Counted from the first letter of the stretch, positions 26,736 through 36,341 are shown. The stretch: DNA of 64,000 bases from Falsihalocynthiibacter arcticus (GCF_000812665.2 NZ_CP014327.1:2137501-2201500), one strand, 5' to 3'. Translations and numbers: made by a program. The notes: generated by a model from the letters alone, not told the origin.

Positions 26736-28028
26736 TTAAGCCGTTGCTTTGGTAAGGGCTTGGTCCAAGTCAACTTTCAAATCTGCGACGTCCTCAATTC
26801 CGATCGAGAGGCGCACGACATTTGGAGCAGCGCCCGCAGCTTCTTGCTGCTCTAGCGACAATTGGCGGTGGGTTGTCGAGGCAGAGTGGATAACCAAGCT
26901 GCGCGTGTCTCCAAGATTGGCGACGTGGCTAAAGATTTCGAGGCTGTCCACAAACTTGAGGCACGCGTCATAGCCGCCTTTAAGCGCGATGGTAAAGAGC
27001 CCTCCCGCACCTTTGGGGCAGACTGTTTCAATGCGGCCATAGTAGGGCGACGACGGCAGGCCCGCATAGGTCACATAGTCAACTCTGGGGTCTTTTTCGA
27101 GCCATGTCGCCAGTTCAAGCGCGTTCTCGACGTGGCGTTGCATGCGCAGCGAAAGTGTCTCGGTACCCATCAAAGTATAGTGGGCGGCTTGCGGGTTCAT
27201 GGTCATGCCAAGGTCGCGTAAACCAATGGCAATACCGTGGAATGTATAGGCCATTGGGCCAAATGTGTCTTTGAACACGAGGCCGTGGTACGCGGGTTCT
27301 GGCTGGGACAGCGACGGGAATTTATCGTTGGCACCCCAATCAAAATTGCCCGAATCCACAACGCAACCGCCCGTGACCGTGCCATTGCCAGTGAGGTATT
27401 TCGTGGTGGAATGCACAACCAATGTGGCCCCAAGGGCGATTGGATTGCAGAGATATGGCGTAGCGGATGTATTGTCGACGATCAACGGAATACCCGCCGC
27501 GTCGGCGATTTTCGCAATGGCCGGAATATCGGTGATATAGCCGCCCGGATTTGCGATGCTCTCACAGAAAATGGCGCGGGTGTTTTCGTCGATTGCCGCC
27601 GCAACCGCCGCCTCATCGTCAAAATCAACAAATGTGGCTGACCATCCAAAACGTTTGATCGTGTGGCTGAATTGCGTGATTGTGCCACCGTAAAGACGGG
27701 TGCTGACGACCACATTCAAGCCCGGTTGCATCAGGGGAAAGAGCGCCATGATCTGGGCTGCGTGACCTGAGGAGCAGCAAACACCGCCAATGCCACCCTC
27801 AAGGGTTGCGATGCGTTCTTGCAGAACTGCGACGGTGGGGTTGGTTAGGCGGGAGTAAATATACCCGACTTCTTGCAGGTTAAACAACGCGGCGGCGTGA
27901 TCCGCATCGCGAAAAACGTAAGCTGTTGTTTGATAAATCGGTGTTTGGCGCGCGCCTGTCGCGGGGTCGGGGTGTGCGCCGGCGTGAATTTGTTGGGTGT
28001 CAAAACCGAGGGGTTTTACGTCACTCAT
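26736..28028 (-). CDS. metY: O-acetylhomoserine sulfhydrylase MetY
   Basis: A 430-residue PLP enzyme of the Cys/Met metabolism family. It makes homocysteine (or methionine with methanethiol) from O-acetylhomoserine. The PLP lysine lies in VVHSTTKYLTGNGTVTGG, and the N-terminal GFDTQQIHAGAHPDPATGAR and C-terminal RLSIGIEDVADLKVDLDQAL signatures fit MetY better than MetB or MetC. AGGAGG sits six bases upstream of the ATG. No SAM riboswitch pattern could be recognised in the 88-base leader. A GC-rich hairpin follows. Confidence 0.93.
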   Translation of the reverse strand: MSDVKPLGFDTQQIHAGAHPDPATGARQTPIYQTTAYVFRDADHAAALFNLQEVGYIYSRLTNPTVAVLQERIATLEGGIGGVCCSSGHAAQIMALFPLMQPGLNVVVSTRLYGGTITQFSHTIKRFGWSATFVDFDDEAAVAAAIDENTRAIFCESIANPGGYITDIPAIAKIADAAGIPLIVDNTSATPYLCNPIALGATLVVHSTTKYLTGNGTVTGGCVVDSGNFDWGANDKFPSLSQPEPAYHGLVFKDTFGPMAYTFHGIAIGLRDLGMTMNPQAAHYTLMGTETLSLRMQRHVENALELATWLEKDPRVDYVTYAGLPSSPYYGRIETVCPKGAGGLFTIALKGGYDACLKFVDSLEIFSHVANLGDTRSLVIHSASTTHRQLSLEQQEAAGAAPNVVRLSIGIEDVADLKVDLDQALTKATA

Positions 28029-28116
28029 TGGAACCTCCTGATGAAAATCTCCAGAAGGTTAAGCAATACTCTGGGTCGCCTCAATGCCTTAATTGGCCTT
28101 GAGGGAAACTTCGCCC

Positions 28117-29121
28117 CTAGCGCATCCAAAATCCCTCGCGCCGAAGGGTATTGCGGATCACTTTTTCACGGCGCGGAAGGTTGTCTTGATCAAAAAGCGC
28201 ACGGGCTTTGCGTCCGCGCCCCTGATAGATCATGCGCTTGATCGGGTCATAGAGTTTTAGACGTTTTTTAAGTTTATTGGGGGCTGCGACGGCCTCAAGA
28301 ATTTCAAGGGTCCGTTCAGGTTCGCGTGCATAAAGGAGGGGGAGAAACCTGTAGTGGCAACTCGTTTCACCATCCAGTTTGCTGACCGACGGAGAGGGGC
28401 GACCGCCACCAAAGGAGTGAATGACCAAGGGGAGCGCGACTTGATCGAGCCACGGGGTGAGTGGCTGACAAACCAGCTCCTCTGGGGCGTTGTCGCGAAT
28501 TTCGAGGGCATATTCGAGGAAGCGGGTGCCGAATTCATGCGGGCAGCGAAAGTAGAACCATCCAGCGTTAAAATAGAGGTAGCGCTCCCAGTATTCATCG
28601 GGTTGGGAGAGGTCGAGGGTGCTTTCAAATTCAAGACCAAAGCAATCATAGAGGGATTTCCACGTCTGGGTATATCCGGGGCCGTAGAGCTCTTGTTCGG
28701 GCCACGTTCCTTCACGCTTCATCGAAGCGGACGGGCGATCAAAGTCAAACTCGATCTCGTCCAACGGTCCGGTCACCAAAGTATCGGTGTCGAAAAAGAC
28801 GAAGTTCTCGCCCTTGGGCATCGCAAGCAGCGCTTCGATTTTATTGCCATTGGGATAAGCTTTGCCAAAATATTGATTCTCAAACGGCAGGATTTCCGCC
28901 CCCATATCCGTAAGCGCGTCGTGGATATCGGAGGGCATGCGGGGGTCTTGTCCGCGCCAAAGCTCCGATGGCTGGGGTTCGGCGACAAAAACGCGGCCGT
29001 TGAAGTTCGGCGAACTCGCGCGCAGGCTGGCTACAAAAAGCAAGGCTTCATAGGCGAGACGTCCATTTTGTCCGATGATCAAAATGTTGAATTTTTGGCC
29101 GACGTCAGATTTCTTTGCCAT
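28117..29121 (-). CDS. Glycosyltransferase-like protein with DxD motif
   Basis: A 334-residue protein resembling GT-A fold glycosyltransferases. The N-terminus (KFNILIIGQNGRLAYEALLF) is a nucleotide-binding type strand-helix unit, and the FVFFDTDTLVTGPL stretch holds a DxD motif that would bind metal and nucleotide sugar. A later YLYFNAGWFYFRCP segment is typical of the acceptor side of such enzymes. There is no membrane segment, so it is cytoplasmic. The donor and acceptor are unknown. It is on the same strand as metY, 88 bases upstream, with no functional link evident. Confidence 0.65.
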   Translation of the reverse strand: MAKKSDVGQKFNILIIGQNGRLAYEALLFVASLRASSPNFNGRVFVAEPQPSELWRGQDPRMPSDIHDALTDMGAEILPFENQYFGKAYPNGNKIEALLAMPKGENFVFFDTDTLVTGPLDEIEFDFDRPSASMKREGTWPEQELYGPGYTQTWKSLYDCFGLEFESTLDLSQPDEYWERYLYFNAGWFYFRCPHEFGTRFLEYALEIRDNAPEELVCQPLTPWLDQVALPLVIHSFGGGRPSPSVSKLDGETSCHYRFLPLLYAREPERTLEILEAVAAPNKLKKRLKLYDPIKRMIYQGRGRKARALFDQDNLPRREKVIRNTLRREGFWMR

Positions 29122-29222
29122 AATGTACGCGCTCTAACAATTTTTTGCTCTGTGGGAACTATAGCCGCTAATCGGTTCTGTCAAAAGGACAATTAGAACG
29201 TGGCCCGCGTTCCAAAGTTTAC

Positions 29223-30152
29223 CTAGGGAAGAACTGCGAGCCATAACCAAATCGTCCCAATAGAAAGGGCGGTCGCAATGAGCACAGTCGAGGCCGCGAC
29301 ACGCTTCGCGACACCGTACATATTTGCAAAAACATAGGCATTCACACCCGGCGCCATAGATGCCGTCAGGACTGCGGAGCGCAGGCTTTGTGTCGACAAA
29401 TCGAGTTGAGTTCCCATCGCAAAGGTGATCATCGGATGCACGAGTAGTGAAAGGGTGACCGCAAAGAAAATCGTGCGTAAATCCCCTTCGGGGCGATAGC
29501 GAAAGAGCACGCCTCCGAGAGCAAAAAGCGCGACGGGCAGTGCGGTTCTTGCCACGAGGTCAATAGCGTCAGACAAGGGCGTCGGGATGTTGAGGCCCGT
29601 CAGATTAACTACGAACCCCAGTGCGATGCCGATGACCAAAGCGTTTCGGAACATCGCGCGCAAGACGGCGCGCCCCGTTGCAAGGGGGCTTCCGCCGCGA
29701 TTGCGAACGACTTCCATGACGGTGATGCCAAGTCCGTAACAGAAGGGCGAGTGCACCGCGATGATCGCGTAATTTGCCTGAAGAGCGTCGGGGCCAAATG
29801 CCCGTTCTGTGATGGGCAGACCAAGCAAAAGCGAGTTTGAAAACAGCCCGCAAAACCCAATGGCCACACAATCTTCCCATGGGCGATTGAACAAAAAACG
29901 CGCTCCAAACATACCGAGGATAAAGCAAATTGTGGCCCCTGCATAAAAGCTGAGGAGAAGGCGCGGGTCGAGGTTTTCGCCTAAATCCAGCGTCGAAATG
30001 GCTCGAAAAAGCAGGCAAGGAATCGCGAAATACTGGGTGAACCTCATCAGGGCATCGACACCATCGTCGGAAAATAGCTTTTTCCAAACAACAAGATAGC
30101 CCGCACCGATAACCAAAAAAACCGGCAAGATGACATCAATGAGCGCTTGCAT
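29223..30152 (-). CDS. AEC-family (auxin efflux carrier type) transporter
   Basis: A 309-residue membrane protein with about ten hydrophobic helices. Two symmetric halves are typical of the AEC family (ALIDVILPVFLVIGAGYLVV in the first, PVALFALGGVLFRYRPEGDL and MITFAMGTQLDLS in the second). Members export organic anions such as malate or auxin-like compounds. It starts two bases after the stop of the MBL-fold gene, so it is probably the last gene of the dacC-tmk-holB-tatD transcript. The substrate is unknown. Confidence 0.88.
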   Translation of the reverse strand: MQALIDVILPVFLVIGAGYLVVWKKLFSDDGVDALMRFTQYFAIPCLLFRAISTLDLGENLDPRLLLSFYAGATICFILGMFGARFLFNRPWEDCVAIGFCGLFSNSLLLGLPITERAFGPDALQANYAIIAVHSPFCYGLGITVMEVVRNRGGSPLATGRAVLRAMFRNALVIGIALGFVVNLTGLNIPTPLSDAIDLVARTALPVALFALGGVLFRYRPEGDLRTIFFAVTLSLLVHPMITFAMGTQLDLSTQSLRSAVLTASMAPGVNAYVFANMYGVAKRVAASTVLIATALSIGTIWLWLAVLP

Positions 30153-30154
30153 GG

Positions 30155-30946
30155 TTAGCCTTTGGTTTCGATCACCATACCATCAAAGGCAGGGGTCACG
30201 TGTGCAGGCAATTCGCTGGCGAGGGTCTGGAAATCTAAATCGATGTGCATGTTTGTAATGACCGCGCGCTCTGGGGCGGTTTGAGCGATCCAGTCCAAAG
30301 AGGTCTCAAGATTTATGTGGCTTGGATGGGGCTTGTAGCGAAGAGCGTCGAGCACGAAAACTTCAAGTCCGTTGAGGCGACTAAACGTGTTTTCACTCAT
30401 CGCCGAAACATCGGGGAGATATGCCAAGCCCCCCATGCGAAACCCCAACGCCGTGATGCGTCCATGCTGAACGGGAAGGGGGGTAAAGGTGATGTCGCCA
30501 CCCGGTCCCTCAACCACAAAATCCTCGTCATCAATCGAGTTGAGATCGCAAATGGGCGGGTAGTCGCTGCCTTTTGGTTGCACAAAAGCATAGCCAAATC
30601 GCGAGATCAGATCGTTGGTTGTGTCGCTGTCAGCCCAAACGGGCATGCGTGTGCGGGTGTTGAAAACGATTTGGCGAATGTCGTCGAGTCCGTGCATGTG
30701 GTCGGCATGGGCGTGGGTCATCACCACGGCGTCCAACGTGCCGACCTCGGCGGCCAAAAGTTGGGCGCGCATGTCGGGGGATGTATCTATCAACACGCGG
30801 GTTACCCCGTCTGGGCCGATTTTTTCAACCAGCATGGAGCAGCGCTGGCGGCGGTTTTTTGGGTTCTGCGGATCGCACGCGCCCCAAAGCCCACCCAATC
30901 GAGGGACGCCACCTGAAGAGCCGCAGCCCAATATAGTGAAACGCAT
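30155..30946 (-). CDS. Metallo-beta-lactamase-fold hydrolase (PhnP-like)
   Basis: A 263-residue MBL-fold metal hydrolase. The metal site motif VMTHAHADHMHGLDD (HxHxDH) is intact, and the N-terminal TILGCGSSGGVPRLGG matches the PhnP/RNase Z-like subgroup. Further ligands are expected in VQHGRITALG and TNMHIDLDFQ. It probably hydrolyses cyclic phosphodiesters. The start at 30946 is supported because its ATG overlaps the TGA of tatD (TGATG). The same order, tatD then MBL-fold, is common in alphaproteobacteria. Confidence 0.9.
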   Translation of the reverse strand: MRFTILGCGSSGGVPRLGGLWGACDPQNPKNRRQRCSMLVEKIGPDGVTRVLIDTSPDMRAQLLAAEVGTLDAVVMTHAHADHMHGLDDIRQIVFNTRTRMPVWADSDTTNDLISRFGYAFVQPKGSDYPPICDLNSIDDEDFVVEGPGGDITFTPLPVQHGRITALGFRMGGLAYLPDVSAMSENTFSRLNGLEVFVLDALRYKPHPSHINLETSLDWIAQTAPERAVITNMHIDLDFQTLASELPAHVTPAFDGMVIETKG

Positions 30947-31743
30947 CACGATGGCTTCCAAGCCGCGGCTTTTGCAAACAGCCGATCAAAATTTAACTGG
31001 GTTTGGGCGGCGAATTCCGCGAAGGGCATGTCAAAGACCTCAGCGCCAACGGCGGCCGTTAGAGCACTAAACGCAGGTTCATTGCGCTTGCCACGGTGGG
31101 GCGGTGGCGCAAGATACGGCGCGTCCGTTTCGACCAGAATCCGGTCCATGGGGGCCGAGGCAAAGATTTCGCGAAGCTCGGTAGAACGTGGAAAACTGGC
31201 GATGCCCGACATCGAAAGGTAGAACCCAAGATCAAGGGCCGCGCGCCCCAATTCTGCGCTGCTTGAGAAGCAATGCATGACGCAGGAGTAAGCTCCGGCG
31301 GCGTGTTCCTCGGCCAAAATGCGAGCCATGTCGTCGTCGGCGGCGCGGGCGTGAATGATCAGGGGAAGTCCCGTTTGACGGGCGGCCTCGATGTGAATGC
31401 GCAGGCTTTCCTGTTGAATATCAAGGCTTTCTCGGGTGTAATGGTAATCAAGTCCCGTTTCGCCAATGGCGACGAATTTTGGGTGTTTCGCAAGGTCGAC
31501 AAGCTCTTGAACTGTCGCCATCGGCTCTTCGGCGGCACTCATAGGATGCGTCGCCGCGGCCCAGAAAACGGGAGCATAGGCGTCCGCGATCGCGCGAACG
31601 TTCGCGGCGTTTTTAAGGCGCGTACAGATGGTCACCATGCGGCTTACACCTGCGGCTTGAGCGCGAGCAATGACGTCAGGAAGTTCGTCGGCGAAATCCG
31701 GAAAATCAAGGTGACAGTGGCTATCGGTAATTTGGGGCAGCAT
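30946..31743 (-). CDS. tatD: TatD-family metal-dependent deoxyribonuclease/hydrolase
   Basis: A 265-residue TIM-barrel hydrolase. The metal ligands are visible in ITDSHCHLDFPDF (HxH), AIGETGLDYHYT (Glu), PLIIHARAADDD (His), MHCFSSSAEL (His) and VETDAPYLAPPPHRGKRNEP (Asp). TatD proteins have 3'-5' DNase and RNase activity and contribute to DNA repair and nucleic-acid turnover. It lies 17 bases after holB and overlaps the MBL-fold gene by one base. Many relatives have a methionyl-tRNA synthetase gene between holB and tatD; it is absent here. Confidence 0.94.
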   Translation of the reverse strand: MLPQITDSHCHLDFPDFADELPDVIARAQAAGVSRMVTICTRLKNAANVRAIADAYAPVFWAAATHPMSAAEEPMATVQELVDLAKHPKFVAIGETGLDYHYTRESLDIQQESLRIHIEAARQTGLPLIIHARAADDDMARILAEEHAAGAYSCVMHCFSSSAELGRAALDLGFYLSMSGIASFPRSTELREIFASAPMDRILVETDAPYLAPPPHRGKRNEPAFSALTAAVGAEVFDMPFAEFAAQTQLNFDRLFAKAAAWKPS

Positions 31744-31760
31744 CTGGAATCCCTTGAAGT

Positions 31761-32891
31761 CTATCGATTTTGGGCAAGTGTGCCCGCAGTTTGGTCCATC
31801 TTCAAAAGCATATCAAGGATGAGCGCGGCGGGGTCAAGGTTCACGGCGCGCCCATGGCGCACGCGTGTACTTAACGATTGTTGAAGATTGGCCCATTCCC
31901 GCGCGTGCGGCGGGCAATTGGACAGGCGGGAAAATAAACCCACCTCGCCCTTGGCGGCTTCAATAACAGGTGGCCCCGACACGCCCGCACGCGCCATGCG
32001 CGACAGCAGAAGGTCTAGCAAATCGAGCAATAGATCGTATCTGGGCACATTTTTTGCCCCAACAGCCGTTTCCGCAAGAGCGAGGGCGCGTTGGCGATCA
32101 AGCCCGGGTGCTGCCTGCATCAAATCAATGATGTATTGGTAGGTTTTGAGCCCATCTAGCGTGGTGAGGCGCATGGCTTCTCCGACGCTTCCGGCCGCGA
32201 GTGCGGCAAGAATAACGGGGTTGGCGTCGTTTTGCGCCCCGGCTGCCGCGAGCGCCAGAGCCATTTCCTCGGGGGGAAGAGGGTGGCATCGCAATTCGCG
32301 ACACCGCGACCGGATCGTCGGCAAAAGGCGGCTGGGTTGGTGACTTATCAGGAGGAGCGTTACGTTTTCTGGCGGCTCTTCTAGAAGCTTCAGAAGCGCG
32401 TTCGCCGCCTGAACATTCATCTCATCAGCTGCGTCCACGATCACCACGCGACGTCCCCCATCGGTGGCCGAAAGGGAGAAGAAATTCTTGAGTCGACGCA
32501 CTTCATCAACGGAAATGACGGTTTTAAGTTTGCCCGTTTTCTCATCCGTTGGCCGCCGCAACAAAAATAGACGTGGCTCCGACATCGCCGCAATGCGGTG
32601 CGAGACCGGATTGTCAGGAGAAATCGCGAGCGTTTTTGCAGGGGCGGGTTCGTCGCCGAAAAGGCTTGGCCCGCTGTGCGCAGGCTGTGAGATAAGGAAG
32701 CGCGCAATTTGCCACGCGAGGGTTGCTTTGCCGACACCGCGTGGGCCGGTCATTAGCCAGCCGTGATGCAGACGGCCGGTGTTGAACGCCTCAAGAAACG
32801 CAGCCTGAGCGCGGTTCTGCCCCAAGATTTCGTGGGTTTCACGCGGGTGGGGCGCGCCTTCGATGCGGTCAGGTTCTAGCGCTTCAGCCAT
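31761..32891 (-). CDS. holB: DNA polymerase III delta' subunit HolB
   Basis: A 376-residue clamp-loader subunit. The AAA+ domain begins EILGQNRAQAAFLEAFNTGR, with a P-loop-like GPRGVGKATLAWQIA and a sensor segment VVIVDAADEMNVQAANALLK. The LLLISHQPSRLLPTIRSRC stretch is the delta'/gamma hallmark. It loads the sliding clamp with the delta and tau/gamma subunits. The ATG at 32891 was chosen because it gives the family N-terminus MAEALEPDRIEG and overlaps the last codons of tmk by 8 bases, indicating translational coupling. Confidence 0.93.
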   Translation of the reverse strand: MAEALEPDRIEGAPHPRETHEILGQNRAQAAFLEAFNTGRLHHGWLMTGPRGVGKATLAWQIARFLISQPAHSGPSLFGDEPAPAKTLAISPDNPVSHRIAAMSEPRLFLLRRPTDEKTGKLKTVISVDEVRRLKNFFSLSATDGGRRVVIVDAADEMNVQAANALLKLLEEPPENVTLLLISHQPSRLLPTIRSRCRELRCHPLPPEEMALALAAAGAQNDANPVILAALAAGSVGEAMRLTTLDGLKTYQYIIDLMQAAPGLDRQRALALAETAVGAKNVPRYDLLLDLLDLLLSRMARAGVSGPPVIEAAKGEVGLFSRLSNCPPHAREWANLQQSLSTRVRHGRAVNLDPAALILDMLLKMDQTAGTLAQNR

Positions 32892-33573
32892 TCTGTTGCG
32901 CCATGTTCTGAGATATCTTCGCCATCGCACGCGCTAGGATATCGGCGGCAACATTTTTCATATCTCGGTTTCCGTCAATTAACTGACAGCGTGTCGGGAA
33001 CTCCTGCGCGAGTTTCAAAAATCCTGCGCGCATTTTGCTCTGAAGGTCTTCGCCAAAGTCCTCAAACCGTTCTTCCGTTGTTTGACGCGACTTGGCGCGA
33101 GAGAGGCCCGTTTTCGGATCCATATCAATGATGAAGGTCAAATCGGGTTCACGGCCAATCATCAAGCTGTGCAATTGATCTACTACGGCGCGTAAATCGC
33201 CACGGCTTATGCCTTGATACATGCGGGTGGAATCGGCGAAACGGTCGCAGAGAACGATTTTTCCGGCTTCGATGGCGGGAAAAATCGTTTTTTCGAGGTG
33301 GTCGCGACGGGCGGCTGTAAAGAGCAAAATTTCACTTTCCGCCGACCAGCGATCCGGATCGCCTTCAAGGACCAGCGACCGTATTTCTTCGGCCCCCTTG
33401 GAGCCACCAGGTTCACGCGTCAAAACAACATCATACCCATCAGCTCGCAATGCATCGCTTAAGAGCTTGATCTGAGTCGATTTTCCCGAGCCATCAATCC
33501 CCTCAAAACTAATGAAAAGCCCCCCAATGTTGGAGGGATTACATTTGGGGGATGAAAATTTAGTGTTAGTCAT
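32884..33573 (-). CDS. tmk: Thymidylate kinase
   Basis: A 229-residue dTMP kinase that makes dTDP for DNA synthesis. The P-loop FEGIDGSGKSTQIKLL, the DRF motif in VLCDRFADSTRMYQG, and a lid region TGLSRAKSRQ are all visible. The gene order dacC, tmk, holB is typical for alphaproteobacteria. It overlaps holB by 8 bases and lies 23 bases downstream of dacC. The N-terminal 17 residues before GGLFISFEG look like a family-variable extension. Confidence 0.96.
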   Translation of the reverse strand: MTNTKFSSPKCNPSNIGGLFISFEGIDGSGKSTQIKLLSDALRADGYDVVLTREPGGSKGAEEIRSLVLEGDPDRWSAESEILLFTAARRDHLEKTIFPAIEAGKIVLCDRFADSTRMYQGISRGDLRAVVDQLHSLMIGREPDLTFIIDMDPKTGLSRAKSRQTTEERFEDFGEDLQSKMRAGFLKLAQEFPTRCQLIDGNRDMKNVAADILARAMAKISQNMAQQNG

Positions 33574-33596
33574 TTGCGGAACCTAGCCCTCTAGGC

Positions 33597-34802
33597 TCAG
33601 ATGGACAAGCCCAGCGTGTCGCCCGTGAAGCGATTAAACAGGATTGAAAAACTCGAGCGCAACCGAGGGAGAAAACCGCCCTCAAGGACGTCCTGTTTGG
33701 CGACGAGGGGCAAGCGGGTTTGGGGCATGTCGGGAAGCGTCAAAACGAGTTCGGCGAGGGCGTCCCCCGCCGTGACGGGCGCTTGAATCGGACTATTAAA
33801 CACAACTTCTGCCTGAATTTCGCCCTGTGCAAGAGCTGGAAATAATATCTGCAGGTCTTCTGGTGCAATCAAATCCACAGTTTGTGTGCTGCCCATCCAC
33901 ACAGGGGCGGTTGCCATGATCTCGTCTTTTTTGGCCAATGTCTTTAGAACAAATTGCCGAAAGGCCCAGTTCACCACTTGCTCCGCCTCTTCTGCGCGCT
34001 CTTTTTCACTGTTAAGGCCAGAAATGACAAATACAACCCGTCGATCGCCTTGCAGGGCAGAGCCAATAAGCCCATAGCCCGCCTCGCTTGTGTGCCCCGT
34101 TTTTAGGCCGTCCGCACCGATATTGAGTTTGAGCAATGGGTTGCGATTGAAGCGGTTGTCTGGTGCTCGCCCGTCATAGCCGAACTCTGTCTGAGCGAAG
34201 AAATGATAGTATTCAGGGAACTCCGTGATCAACCGTTGCCCCAATGAGCCAAGATCCCGCATACTCATACGTTGATTGGGCGCAGGCCAGCCGGAGGCGT
34301 TCTCAAAAGTGGAATTATTCATCCCGAGTGCCTTGGCGCGGTCATTCATCAGGCGCGCGAAGGCCTCTTCTGTGCCTGCAAGCCCTTCAGCTACAACGAC
34401 ACAAGCGTCGTTTCCAGACAGCACAATGATGCCTTGAATTAATTCGCCAACGGTGGGGCGATCAGTTTCATTAAGAAACATTGTCGAGCCGCCCATGTTT
34501 TTCGCCCGCGTCGATACGGAAAAAACCGTGTCCATGGTCACGCGCCCGTCCTGTAGGGCCTCAAACAACATATTAATCGTCATTAGTTTTGACATCGAAG
34601 CTGGAGGCAATGGGATGTCGGCATTTTTTTCAAGAAGCACTGTACCTGTCGTAAGGTCCAATACATACGCGCTTTGGGCGCGCGTATCGTAGTTCTGCGC
34701 CTGTGCCGGAAAAGCGGCGGGTAGCGCGAGGAAAAGCGTCAAAAATCCGGTTATTACGGATCGGCGCCCAATTTCGGATCGCAGGTTATTGAACAAACGC
34801 AT
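33597..34802 (-). CDS. dacC: D-alanyl-D-alanine carboxypeptidase (PBP5/6 type)
   Basis: A 401-residue serine peptidase that trims peptidoglycan stem peptides. A signal peptide (SVITGFLTLFLALPAAFPAQAQ) is followed by the three active-site motifs: SxxK in PPASMSKLMT, SxN in VLSGNDACVV, and KTG in DGLKTGHTSEAG. The C-terminal beta domain and an amphipathic end (LRSSFSILFNRFTGDTLGLSI) would anchor it to the inner membrane from the periplasm. The upstream SPOR lipoprotein gene ends 20 bases before it. The exact paralogue name (dacA, dacC, dacD) is not certain. Confidence 0.93.
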   Translation of the reverse strand: MRLFNNLRSEIGRRSVITGFLTLFLALPAAFPAQAQNYDTRAQSAYVLDLTTGTVLLEKNADIPLPPASMSKLMTINMLFEALQDGRVTMDTVFSVSTRAKNMGGSTMFLNETDRPTVGELIQGIIVLSGNDACVVVAEGLAGTEEAFARLMNDRAKALGMNNSTFENASGWPAPNQRMSMRDLGSLGQRLITEFPEYYHFFAQTEFGYDGRAPDNRFNRNPLLKLNIGADGLKTGHTSEAGYGLIGSALQGDRRVVFVISGLNSEKERAEEAEQVVNWAFRQFVLKTLAKKDEIMATAPVWMGSTQTVDLIAPEDLQILFPALAQGEIQAEVVFNSPIQAPVTAGDALAELVLTLPDMPQTRLPLVAKQDVLEGGFLPRLRSSFSILFNRFTGDTLGLSI

Positions 34803-34822
34803 GACGCTCCCCCTTTTTAGAT

Positions 34823-35683
34823 TTAGTTTGATACGTAGTAGGCGTCGCTATAGCCCAGTGCTGTTACCGATTTTTGTAACGCATCTTTTTCGGATTTTCC
34901 GCCCACAGGTCCAACAACCACGCGCCAGAAAGTTTTCCCTTTGGAGGTTTGTTTCTTGATCGTTGGGATCATGCCCGCGCCGCGCATTTTTTCTGCTGTT
35001 GAGTTTGCGTTGGCTTCGATGCTGTAAATCCCAAGTTGTAGGAAGGATTGCTTGGTGGTATTTTTCGTCGACGATACAGCAGGTTTTGGTGTCGCTGCTG
35101 GCATTGCCGCGATCACTGGTGCCACTTCGCTGTCTACCGCATCAAGCGCCGCAGAAGCGGATGCAATTGGATCGAGCGCGGTTTCCGTAACTTCAGCGGC
35201 GATCACAACCTCTCCATCCGAAACCTCAACCATTTCTATGCTCTCGTCGGGGTCTTCAATCGTAATTTCTTCACGCCGTAAAGCGGTAACGCTCATCTGG
35301 ACGGGAGCACCGGCGATCATCCCAATGGCGTCTGCCGCGTCCGAGGAAACCTGAAGTTTGGGGCCAGGTGTTTCACGCTCTTTTCGGAAAAGAGCGCCAA
35401 TGACAAACTTGCCGTTTGCCTCATTCCGGATCAAAACCCGCTCAGGGTCTTTTGCGGTTGGATGTGCAACCCAAACCCCACCCAGTGACGGGCGGCCATC
35501 CCAAAGCCCCTCTTCGGTGACTTGAAAAACCTCCGGTGCTTCGACATCATTTTCAACGGTTCTTGTTGATCCTGATGTTGATTTTCCGGGGTTATTTTTT
35601 GTACCCGTATTTTCGACGCAACCCGCAAGCCCAAGGCTCAAGGCCGTGATTACGGCAAATTTGATATACGATTGTCCCAACAT
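34823..35683 (-). CDS. SPOR-domain lipoprotein
   Basis: A 286-residue protein with a lipoprotein signal peptide ending in the lipobox LGLAGC. A central region resembles a small beta-rich domain (GVWVAHPTAKDPERVLIRNE). The last 75 residues form a SPOR domain (LQLGIYSIEANANSTAEKMR, then FWRVVVGPVGGKSEKDALQK), which binds denuded peptidoglycan at the division septum. The start at 35683 has GAGG seven bases upstream and begins the signal peptide; the longer ORF does not. It heads the run with dacC and tmk, so a cell-wall role fits. Confidence 0.88.
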   Translation of the reverse strand: MLGQSYIKFAVITALSLGLAGCVENTGTKNNPGKSTSGSTRTVENDVEAPEVFQVTEEGLWDGRPSLGGVWVAHPTAKDPERVLIRNEANGKFVIGALFRKERETPGPKLQVSSDAADAIGMIAGAPVQMSVTALRREEITIEDPDESIEMVEVSDGEVVIAAEVTETALDPIASASAALDAVDSEVAPVIAAMPAATPKPAVSSTKNTTKQSFLQLGIYSIEANANSTAEKMRGAGMIPTIKKQTSKGKTFWRVVVGPVGGKSEKDALQKSVTALGYSDAYYVSN

Positions 35684-35946
35684 GCTTCGCCCTCTATCGT
35701 CCGCGTTTGCACGCGTAACCGCCAGTTTCTGGCTATTTTTATATTTCTTTCCCAATGCCTTGGTCCATTTTTCGTAAAATGCACTGGTGGCAATTCGCCT
35801 GATTTTATTACACCTATAGTGTCTTTTGCCGCCACTCTAACCAAGCCTTGGGCACATGAAAAGCCTGTCCTACACCAATGCGCGATTTTCTGCGCTCAAC
35901 TGAGGGCTTTTCGAATCACAAAACCCTCGTTAACACGTGCGAAGTC

Positions 35947-36036
35947 GGAGGAGTGGCAGAGTGGTCGAATGCACCGGTCTTGAAAACCGACGGGCCTTAA
36001 CGGGTCCCCAGGGTTCGAATCCCTGCTCCTCCGCCA
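35947..36036 (+). tRNA. tRNA-Ser (UGA anticodon)
   Basis: A class II tRNA of 90 bases including an encoded CCA. The acceptor arm pairs GGAGGAG with CTCCTCC, the D-arm contains GTGGCAGAGTGG, the anticodon loop reads CTTGAAAA with anticodon TGA, a long variable arm follows, and the T-loop GGTTCGAATCC is intact. The 3' end, ctgctcctccgcca, is repeated at 40080-40093 and is the attachment site of the element that follows. The tRNA itself is uninterrupted and should be functional. Confidence 0.97.
36023..36036 (+). repeat. attL: 14-bp direct repeat in the tRNA-Ser 3' end
   Basis: The last 14 bases of tRNA-Ser, CTGCTCCTCCGCCA, recur exactly at 40080-40093 in the same orientation. Integration by tyrosine recombinases at the 3' end of a tRNA recreates the tRNA and leaves such a copy at the far side. 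The repeat does not extend further in either direction. Confidence 0.8.
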
Positions 36037-36341
36037 CTGAGCTCGTTTTTACTGTTTTAATTTAGATACTTGAGTGAGGTTGCGTTGATTTCATCCCCCA
36101 TTATATCCCCCAGATTGATTTGCTCGTTTGCTTGCCCGTACCCCTGTTGAGCGCCTACATTTATTGCAAACGCATAACCTAGCACGGTCCCTTTGTGCCC
36201 ATGCGCTGCGTTTAAAACCCCCCTCCGTTAAAAGCCGCTATCTTCAAACCTGAATACCCGCGCAGTTTCCGCGTGCGCTATGTTTACGTTGTGCAAAAAA
36301 GGGGGGGGTGGGGGCGCTCCGAAGTTCTAGAAGTCAAATTC

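Noticed and set aside
28029-28116. SAM riboswitch upstream of metY
   Set aside because: The leader is only 88 bases and shows no SAM-I, SAM-II or SAM-SAH pattern by eye.
36300-36320. CRISPR-like or phase-variable G-run
   Set aside because: It is a single G-rich tract with no repeats and spacers, and is not inside a gene.
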